Assembly (NCBI GenBank): GCA_040755975.1
Contig: JBFLZY010000086.1
Coordinates: 1-11,139, forward strand
Direction of reading: 5' to 3'
DNA: 11,139 nt
Origin: JAIMBK01 sp040755975
GTDB lineage: Bacteria > Bacillota > Desulfotomaculia > Desulfotomaculales > Nap2-2B
The notes beneath the pieces were generated by a model, which was not told the origin of the DNA, ran no database searches, and worked only from the letters and a program-made list of their open reading frames with translations. The position numbers and the translations under genes are program-made. The first letter of the stretch is position 1. Each line of letters begins with the position of its first letter. Shown piece after piece: positions 6,348 through 11,139 of this stretch.

Positions 6348-9347
6348 CTATAACGCCTTGACCATTGCCATGATCTGGTCGTCGGTAAATCCTTTCACGT
6401 TGATCGCCCCGCAGCGGCACGACGAAGCACAGGCCCCGCAGCCCTTGCAGAGGGCTTCGTTGACCCTGGCCACTTTTTCCGCCGGATCCACGGCCACCGC
6501 CTTCGCCGGGCAAACCGCCTCGCACAAACCGCAGGCGGTGCACTTGCGCCTGTTCACGTAAGCGCACTTTCCTTCCACCACGACGACGTCCCGGGCCAGC
6601 ACGGTGGCGGCGCGGGCGGCGGCAGCCTTGGCCTGGCAGATGTTTTCTTCCAGGTTCTTGGGGCCGTGGGCCAGACCGCAGATAAACACACCGTCGTTAC
6701 TGGAGTCGACGGGGCGCAGCTTCATGTGCGCTTCCAGGAAAAAGCCGTCTTCGTTCAGCGGCACCTTGAACAGCTGGGATAACTTGCTGTTTGCCGCCGC
6801 CGGCAAAATGGCCGTCGCCAGGCCCACCAGGTCGGCCCTAATCCGCAGGGGAACCCCCAGGATGTGGTCGGTCACCGTGACGTTCAGGCAATCTTCCGCC
6901 GCTTCCACCACCGGCTTGCCGGCGGGCTCGTAACGGACGAAAACGACCCCCTTTTCCCGGGCCTGCTGGTAATATTCTTCATAGAAAGAGTACGTCCGCA
7001 TGTCGCGGTACAAAATGTAGACACCCATTTCAGGGTTCATTTCCTTTAACTGCAGGGCGGTTTTGATGGCCTTCGTACAGCAAATCCGGCTGCAGTACAT
7101 CCTGCCCTCTTCCCGCGAACCCACGCACTGGATCAGCACCACGCTTTTGGCGCCGCTCACCCGGGGATCGCCGGCGGCCAGGGCCTCGCCCAGCTCTAAA
7201 AAGCTCAGCACCCGCTCGTCCCGGCCGTAGAGGTACCCGGCCGGCCGGTACTCTTCGGCGCCCGTGGCAATCACCGCCGCGCCGTGCTGAATTTCTTCGC
7301 CGGAAGAAAGGGTGGTGACAAAGTTCCCCACGAACCCGGAAACGTCTTCCACCGTGCAGCCCGGGTGGACCTTGATCAGCGGGTGCTTTTCCACCTTTTC
7401 GATTAGCCCGGCCAGGTAACCTGGTACGTCTTCTCCTTTAAAGCCCACCTTGATCCGGTTGGCCAGGCCGCCCAGGCGGCTCTCTTTTTCCACCAGATGC
7501 ACCTGGTAACCCTGTTCAGCAAGCTCTAAGGCGCAGGTCATCCCGGCAACGCCGCCCCCGATGACCAGGGCGCTGTTGGTCATACCCAGGGTGGACTGCT
7601 GCACCGGCTCCAAAAAGGCGGCTTTGGCGACCGCCATTTTCACCAGGTCTTTCGCCTTGGCGGTGGCTTTGGCCGGCTCGTTCATGTGCACCCAGGAGCA
7701 CTGGTCCCGGATGTTGGCCATTTCAAACAGGTGGGCGTTTAAGCCCGCCTCCCGCAAAGTCTCCTGGAAGAGCGGCTCGTGGGTGCGGGGGGTACAGGAG
7801 GCCACCACCACCCGGTTCAGGTTGTTTTCCAGGATCGCTTCCCGGATGATGTTCTGGGCGTCCTGGGAACAGCTGTAGAGGTTTTCCATGGCGAAAACCA
7901 CGTTGGGCAGGGTTTTGGCGTATTCCACCACTTCCGGGACATTAACCACGCTGCCGATGTTGATGCCGCAATGGCAGACGAAAACGCCGATCCGGGTGGG
8001 TTCGCCCAGCACGTTTCTTTCGGGGGGGTAGGTTTTCGTCTTCACCAGGGTGCCGCGGGCTCCCGCCAGCGCAACTTCCGCGTCCCCGGCGGCCGCGCTG
8101 GCCTGCATTACCGTTTCCGGGATGTCGCACGGGCCGCGGAACGCACCGGCAACGTAAACTCCCCCCCGGGCTGTTTTTACTCCCGTCAGCGGGAGAGGTT
8201 CGCAGAAATTATACTCGTTGACGATCAGCCCCAGCTTTTGCGCCTGCTCGCTGAAGTCCGCCGGGGCTTGCAAACCGATGGAAAGCACCACCAGGTTAAA
8301 GCGGTCGGTCCGGAGGCTGCCGTCTTCGCAGGCGTACCTGACGAGCAGGTCGCAGCTGCCGTCGGCCGCTTCCTCCACGGCGTAAATCCGCGAGCGGATA
8401 AACTTTACGCCGTGCTCCCGCTCGGCCCGGACGTAATATTTCTCAAAGTCCTTGCCGTAGGTCCGCATGTCCATGTAAAAGATGGCCGTTTCCAGTTTGC
8501 CGGGGCTGTGTTCTTTGGCAATCACCGCTTCTTTGATGGCGTACATGCAGCACACCGCCGAGCAGTAGCCAAGTTCGTTGCGCACGTTCCGGGAACCGAC
8601 GCACTGGATCCAGGCAATCTTTTCCAGCTCCCGGTGGTCCGACGGGCGGATCAGGTGCCCGCCGAAGGGGCCGGAAGCGCTTAAAATCCTCTCAAACTCC
8701 AGGCTGGTAATCACGTTCGGGTATTTTCCGTAGCCGTAATAATCCAGTTCGGCGGCGTCAAATTTGGTAAACCCCGGGCATAAAATGACGGCGCCGACGC
8801 TTAACTCCAGGACTTCATCTTCCATGCCGTGATCAATGGCCCCCGCCTGGCAGGCTTCCTCGCAGGCGCCGCATTCCAGGCAGTTTTCCTTGTCGATGGC
8901 GTAGGCGTTCGGGTAGGCCTGGGCGTATAATTTATAGATGGCTTTGCGCTGGCTCAGTTTCTGGTTGAATTCGTCGTCGACGTCCTGGGGGCACTCTTCG
9001 GCGCAGGAGCCGCAGCCGGTGCATTTATCGATATCTACGCAGCGGGCGTGTCTCTTCACAATCGCTTTAAAGTTGCCGGGCTCCCCCTGCAAATCCAGCA
9101 ATTCCGATCCGGTGAGGATTTCGATGTTCAGGTGCCTGCCGCATTCCACCAGTTTGGGTGAAAGAATGCACATTGAACAATCGTTGGTCGGAAAGGTTTT
9201 ATCCAGCATAGGCATGGTCCCGCCGATGGCCGGCGCCTTTTCCACCAGGTAGACGTAGTAGCCGGCCTCGGCCAGGTCGAGAGAGGCCTGAATCCCAGCG
9301 ATCCCGGCGCCGACGACCAGAACGGCGCCAACGTTCTGACTGCTCAT
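6348..9347 (-). CDS. hdrA: HdrA-type FAD/iron-sulfur protein, long two-module form (first copy)
   Basis: This 999-residue protein is the first gene of the redox operon and a close paralogue of the hdrA at 38-3052. The two align without gaps for about the first 630 residues; by hand count 68 of 80 residues are identical at 201-280. Module 1 has GAGIAG (13-18), CSMC (57-60), inserted ferredoxin motifs C109/112/115/119 and C156/159/162/166, and C249/262/266/267. VFVCHCG lies at 455-461. Module 2 has GGGVAG (597-602) and C741/752/756/757. The C-terminal ferredoxin has C936/939/942/946 and C967/970/973/977. The last motif ends CRCG instead of the usual CP. The likely role is flavin-based bifurcation with MvhD, encoded 22 nt downstream, as electron donor. 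The ATG at 9347 follows a GAGGTGATC site (9362-9354), a long match to the 16S rRNA 3' end, with a sigma-A-type promoter above it. Confidence 0.94.
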   Translation of the reverse strand: MSSQNVGAVLVVGAGIAGIQASLDLAEAGYYVYLVEKAPAIGGTMPMLDKTFPTNDCSMCILSPKLVECGRHLNIEILTGSELLDLQGEPGNFKAIVKRHARCVDIDKCTGCGSCAEECPQDVDDEFNQKLSQRKAIYKLYAQAYPNAYAIDKENCLECGACEEACQAGAIDHGMEDEVLELSVGAVILCPGFTKFDAAELDYYGYGKYPNVITSLEFERILSASGPFGGHLIRPSDHRELEKIAWIQCVGSRNVRNELGYCSAVCCMYAIKEAVIAKEHSPGKLETAIFYMDMRTYGKDFEKYYVRAEREHGVKFIRSRIYAVEEAADGSCDLLVRYACEDGSLRTDRFNLVVLSIGLQAPADFSEQAQKLGLIVNEYNFCEPLPLTGVKTARGGVYVAGAFRGPCDIPETVMQASAAAGDAEVALAGARGTLVKTKTYPPERNVLGEPTRIGVFVCHCGINIGSVVNVPEVVEYAKTLPNVVFAMENLYSCSQDAQNIIREAILENNLNRVVVASCTPRTHEPLFQETLREAGLNAHLFEMANIRDQCSWVHMNEPAKATAKAKDLVKMAVAKAAFLEPVQQSTLGMTNSALVIGGGVAGMTCALELAEQGYQVHLVEKESRLGGLANRIKVGFKGEDVPGYLAGLIEKVEKHPLIKVHPGCTVEDVSGFVGNFVTTLSSGEEIQHGAAVIATGAEEYRPAGYLYGRDERVLSFLELGEALAAGDPRVSGAKSVVLIQCVGSREEGRMYCSRICCTKAIKTALQLKEMNPEMGVYILYRDMRTYSFYEEYYQQAREKGVVFVRYEPAGKPVVEAAEDCLNVTVTDHILGVPLRIRADLVGLATAILPAAANSKLSQLFKVPLNEDGFFLEAHMKLRPVDSSNDGVFICGLAHGPKNLEENICQAKAAAARAATVLARDVVVVEGKCAYVNRRKCTACGLCEAVCPAKAVAVDPAEKVARVNEALCKGCGACASSCRCGAINVKGFTDDQIMAMVKAL

Positions 9348-9363
9348 TTACCGGATCACCTCG

Positions 9364-9407
9364 TCTTTTCGTTCGTTAATCCTTCAGTAAGAAAAAATCT
9401 TTTCGTT
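9364..9407. repeat. 10-bp direct repeat in the hdrA leader
   Basis: AACGAAAAGA (minus strand) occurs at 9407-9398, directly after the -10 box, and again at 9373-9364, just before the ribosome binding site. The copies are 34 bp apart, close to three helical turns. A paired operator is possible, but chance in AT-rich leader DNA is not excluded. Confidence 0.45.
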
Positions 9408-9437
9408 ATGATAACTTTAAAGTGAAAACAATGTCAA
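9408..9437 (-). promoter_or_regulatory. Sigma-A-type promoter of the hdrA-mvhD-flx operon
   Basis: On the minus strand a perfect TTGACA -35 box (9437-9432) is followed after 18 nt by TATCAT (9413-9408), a 5/6 match to the -10 consensus; TTATCA with 17-nt spacing is an alternative register. Transcription would begin near 9401, giving a leader of about 55 nt. The leader ends in the GAGGTGATC ribosome binding site at 9362-9354, 6 nt before the hdrA ATG. The surrounding sequence is AT-rich, unlike the rest of the window. Confidence 0.75.
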
Positions 9438-9472
9438 GCTTTTTGTCCTCCCACCGGTGTCCTTTATCGTTT

Positions 9473-9491
9473 CAGCCGTCGGGCTGTTTTT
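9473..9491 (+). terminator. Hairpin plus T-run on the plus strand
   Basis: CAGCC (9473-9477), a GTCG loop and GGCTG (9482-9486) form a 5-bp stem followed by TTTTT (9487-9491). It has intrinsic terminator shape but is short, and no plus-strand gene leads into it. It forms the left arm of the inverted repeat and lies about 35 bp upstream of the hdrA -35 box, so it may insulate antisense transcription or simply be repeat sequence. Confidence 0.35.
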
Positions 9492-9502
9492 GTTCAGCGT
9501 CG

Positions 9503-9555
9503 CTCCGATGCTCCGGGATCATGGCGAGTCGTTACCCCGCTCACTCCGATGCTCC
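9503..9555. repeat. 12-bp direct repeat
   Basis: CTCCGATGCTCC occurs at 9503-9514 and 9544-9555, 41 bp apart, inside the inverted-repeat-bounded segment. The first copy is part of a quasi-palindrome, ATGCTCCGGGATCAT (9508-9522). The function is unknown. Confidence 0.7.
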
Positions 9556-9561
9556 ACGCCG

Positions 9562-9602
9562 GCAGCGCCACGGCTCGCTTCTGACCGGACTGGCGGCGCT
9601 GC
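9562..9602. repeat. 8-bp inverted repeat, potential hairpin
   Basis: GCAGCGCC (9562-9569) and GGCGCTGC (9595-9602) are perfect complements separated by 25 nt. They could form a GC-rich stem in RNA from either strand. No T-run follows, so it is not an obvious terminator. Confidence 0.55.
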
Positions 9603-9739
9603 AAAGGCGGCTCGAAAATGGTTGAGCTTTCATCGTTTTACGTCCTGTCAAAGTAACGCTTAGTATTTTCCAGTTACCTTTTGGGTGCCGCTGGTTTCGC
9701 GCCGCCGTCCGGTTACCATCGCTTCGCCGGGCGCTGTTA

Positions 9740-9767
9740 CCGGCGTTCCACATATGTCGTTCGCCGG
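9740..9767. repeat. 28-bp near-palindrome centred on CATATG
   Basis: Eleven of 14 symmetric positions pair. The outer arms are CCGGCG and CGCCGG and the centre is ACATATGT. The core CACATATGTCG recurs at 9865-9875 as an 11-bp direct repeat, 116 bp away from 9749-9759. The shape fits either a dimeric regulator site or an RNA hairpin; nothing in the sequence decides between them. Confidence 0.6.
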
Positions 9768-9887
9768 GGCAATCGCCTCGCCATTCAAGTCCCAACGTGA
9801 TATTTTAACTATTCTTTTCAAAATTTGATATCCGGCTGACGATGATCAATATTACCTGCCTTTGCACATATGTCGCTCCGCTTGAAC

Positions 9888-9912
9888 TAAAAACAGCCCT
9901 CCGCCTGGGTCT
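9888..9912 (-). terminator. Candidate intrinsic terminator of the acs operon
   Basis: On the minus strand AGACCC (9912-9907), a 7-nt loop and GGGCT (9899-9895) pair with one bulged A. A G and a run of five T (9893-9889) follow. It lies about 95 nt after the acsE stop and before the hdrA promoter, the right place to end acsDE transcripts. The stem is short, and it is also the right arm of the inverted repeat. Confidence 0.4.
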
Positions 9913-9972
9913 AAAACGATACCGGAACTTTTCCTTGCCGAATATAATTTAAGCGGCGGCCTCTTTTCTGGC

Positions 9973-10007
9973 TTCCGACTTCCGACATCCGACGACCGAC
10001 GACTGAC
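9973..10007. repeat. Degenerate 7-bp tandem repeat, five units
   Basis: Five in-register units on the plus strand read TTCCGAC, TTCCGAC, ATCCGAC, GACCGAC and GACTGAC. The array ends one base from the acsE stop codon (10011-10009). The last GAC is nearly invariant, while the first positions drift progressively along the array. Seven is not a multiple of three and the array lies outside any gene. Confidence 0.85.
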
Positions 10008-10008
10008 A

Positions 10009-10803
10009 CTACCTTTGCCGGAACGTTTTGGTAAACGAATCGCAGTAAATATCCTTGTTTAACAGGATATTGGCCGCGGCGACGGCGTCCAGCAGGGCGT
10101 CGTCGTCCAGGTCGACGATGGCGGAGTCGAGGCCCGCCGCCATGGACATGACCAGGAAGGTGCGGTTGAGCAGGTGCCGGTCGGCGCAGCGCTGGGATAC
10201 GTTGCTTAAGCCCATGGTCGTCTTGGGCGGGGGATCGGCCAGCATCTTAATCTGCCGCAGGGCCTCCAGCACTTCCGGGCCGTGCTCCTGGCCCACGTTG
10301 CAGGGGAGGACCAGCGGATCGATGAAAAGATCTTCCATAGGAATCCCGTTGGCGTCGGCGTTGACGACAATTTCCATGGCCAGGGCGGCGCGGTCGGCGG
10401 CGCTCTTGGGCACGCCCTTTTCGTTCATCGCCAGGCCGATGATGGCCGCCCCGTACTTCGCGGCCATAGGCATGTAGATGTCCATCTTCCACTGGTCGGC
10501 GGTGGTGGAATTAATCAGCGCCTTTCCTTTATGCACCGCCAGACCTGCTTCGATGGCCTCCGGGTTGGTGGAATCGAGGCAGCAGGGCAGGTCGACCGTT
10601 TCCTGGGCGATTTTCACCAGCCATTCCATGACGGCCGGCTGATCCTTGGCGTCGACCGTAGGGCCGGTATTGATATCCAGAAAAGCGGCGCACCGCTCAA
10701 ACTGGCGTTTTGCCCAGTACCGGACGGGCTCCGGATCGCGGTTTAAAATGGCTTCCCGGATATCTTTAAACATTCCGTTGATTCGTTCACCAATTAAAAG
10801 CAT
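10009..10803 (-). CDS. acsE: AcsE, methyltetrahydrofolate:corrinoid/iron-sulfur protein methyltransferase
   Basis: This 264-residue protein transfers the methyl group of 5-methyl-H4folate to the cobalt of the corrinoid iron-sulfur protein, joining the methyl branch to acetyl-CoA synthase in the cytosol. It is a pterin-binding TIM barrel of the usual length (about 262 residues in Moorella). The start MLLIGERINGMF is typical. Conserved folate-site residues are visible with a +2 offset from the Moorella numbering: D77 in CLDSTN, N98 in INST, D162 in IDPL and N201 in GLSNVS, the Asn that contacts N5 of the folate. It ends with CDSFTKTFRQR, as in the family. It follows acsD by 28 nt of AT-rich sequence, with an AGGGGG stretch about 11 nt before the ATG as a modest ribosome binding site. 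It was identified from recalled family sequence. Confidence 0.96.
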   Translation of the reverse strand: MLLIGERINGMFKDIREAILNRDPEPVRYWAKRQFERCAAFLDINTGPTVDAKDQPAVMEWLVKIAQETVDLPCCLDSTNPEAIEAGLAVHKGKALINSTTADQWKMDIYMPMAAKYGAAIIGLAMNEKGVPKSAADRAALAMEIVVNADANGIPMEDLFIDPLVLPCNVGQEHGPEVLEALRQIKMLADPPPKTTMGLSNVSQRCADRHLLNRTFLVMSMAAGLDSAIVDLDDDALLDAVAAANILLNKDIYCDSFTKTFRQR

Positions 10804-10831
10804 TAGACTAAGCCCCCTTTAATTTAATTTT

Positions 10832-11139
10832 TTAATACACGTTCGGTTCCATCATTTTCGCGATGTGCGCCCGGAACTGTTTCATGGATTCCGGATGCCG
10901 CAACACCATGATGGCACCGCCGGCCTGGGCAAAGGTGGTGGCCGTCAAGGTTTCCCAGAGGATGGCCCGGCGCGCCTGGTCGCCCCAATCCGGAGCCTCT
11001 TCGGTCGTGCTTTTGGCCTCTTTGCTCTTCCAGGCCTCCTGGCCGACAAAGCAGATTACCGGCATGGCCAGCATTTTATCCCCCGTCAGGGCGCCTATTC
11101 TGGCCCGCTCCATAATGGAATAAGCGTACTCCAGGCCGT
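10832..11139 (-). CDS. acsD: AcsD, corrinoid/iron-sulfur protein small (beta) subunit, C-terminal part
   Basis: The last 102 codons are in the window; the 5' end lies beyond the right edge. The readable part runs from GLEYAYSIMERARIG through GDKMLAMPVICFVGQEAW, WGDQARR, LWETLTATTFAQAGG and MVLRHPES to PNVY. It matches the C-terminal TIM-barrel region of the CFeSP small subunit (AcsD/CdhD). With AcsC this protein carries the methylcobamide between AcsE and acetyl-CoA synthase. Gene order acsD-acsE agrees with acetogenic Clostridia. The ATG at 11113 is internal, because the frame is open upstream to the window edge. Confidence 0.9.
   Translation of the reverse strand, partial: GLEYAYSIMERARIGALTGDKMLAMPVICFVGQEAWKSKEAKSTTEEAPDWGDQARRAILWETLTATTFAQAGGAIMVLRHPESMKQFRAHIAKMMEPNVY

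Larger units (their letters stand above)
9465..9921. repeat. Inverted-repeat-bounded segment (MITE-like or paired terminators)
   Basis: GGGCTGTTTTT on the plus strand at 9481-9491 recurs as its exact complement at 9889-9899. The similarity continues inward (GTTCA then GCG on each arm, with two one-base gaps) and outward. TATCGTTT at 9465-9472 is matched by AAACGATA at 9914-9921, with a variable stem region between. The arms therefore total roughly 35-45 bp. Each reads as a hairpin plus T-run pointing into the segment. No transposase is encoded, and no clear target-site duplication is visible beyond a trivial TC. It may be a miniature transposable element or a duplicated terminator in inverted orientation. 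Confidence 0.55.
9348..10008. other. 661-bp non-coding, repeat-rich gap between acsE and hdrA
   Basis: No convincing protein gene is present. The longest minus frame (9795-9541, 84 codons) has low-complexity, Arg-rich sequence without a ribosome binding site or recognisable family. Instead the stretch holds, from the acsE end: a heptamer tandem repeat, a candidate terminator, an inverted-repeat-bounded segment with internal palindromes and duplicated motifs, and then the hdrA promoter. I recognise no riboswitch, T-box, tRNA or group II intron catalytic core. It separates acsDE from the redox operon into two transcription units, assuming the terminator works. Confidence 0.75.

Noticed and set aside
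7779..8684. 301-codon plus-strand open frame
   Set aside because: Antisense shadow of the first hdrA, the counterpart of the frame at 1484-2389.
9541..9795. 84-codon minus-strand open frame in the gap between acsE and hdrA
   Set aside because: No ribosome binding site, Arg-rich low-information sequence, overlaps direct and inverted repeats, and its end is not linked to any gene.
9973..10007. CRISPR array
   Set aside because: The units are 7 bp, directly adjacent and without spacers, so this is a simple tandem repeat.
9348..10008. Group II intron or riboswitch remnant in the gap
   Set aside because: Some hairpins resemble structured RNA, but I could not find a domain V, a cobalamin or other riboswitch core, or reverse transcriptase codons. 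Left as unexplained repeats.

Overview
The window is a minus-strand stretch from an anaerobic, acetyl-CoA-pathway (Wood-Ljungdahl) bacterium. The protein sequences and GC-rich codon use point to Clostridia of the Peptococcaceae / Moorella / Desulfotomaculum / Pelotomaculum type. That placement is inferred from protein similarity in memory, not from a search. All convincing genes read right to left.

Layout in order of transcription. (1) 11139-10009: the 3' end of acsD (corrinoid iron-sulfur protein small subunit) and a complete acsE (methyl-H4folate:CFeSP methyltransferase). (2) 10008-9348: a 661-bp non-coding gap. It holds a heptamer tandem repeat beside the acsE stop, a likely terminator, a segment of about 420-457 bp bounded by related inverted repeats, several smaller direct and inverted repeats, and a sigma-A-type promoter with a strong ribosome binding site for the next operon. 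(3) 9347-31: a tightly packed redox operon, hdrA - mvhD/flxD - flxC - flxB - flxA - second hdrA. Another gene starts at position 31 and leaves the window; its first residues resemble the start of MvhD.

The main point easily missed is that mvhD is interrupted by an in-frame TGA at 6130-6128. The codon sits where MvhD proteins carry a conserved cysteine. The downstream reading frame restores the family sequence exactly, and an 8-bp hairpin with a UGU apex lies 12 nt after the TGA, as expected of a bacterial SECIS. I therefore call one 149-residue selenoprotein rather than two broken ORFs.

Functionally, FlxA (FAD/NAD(H) module with a [2Fe-2S] site), FlxB and FlxC (iron-sulfur relay subunits) and MvhD/FlxD (electron transfer to HdrA) form an NADH-linked input module. 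The two HdrA proteins, each about 1000 residues with two FAD-binding modules and six recognisable iron-sulfur or cysteine clusters, would be the flavin-based electron-bifurcating core. No HdrB or HdrC (CCG-domain disulfide reductase subunits) is present, so the terminal acceptor subunit must lie downstream, elsewhere, or be something other than heterodisulfide. Linkage to acsDE suggests that the complex serves the methyl branch, for example methylene-H4folate reduction.
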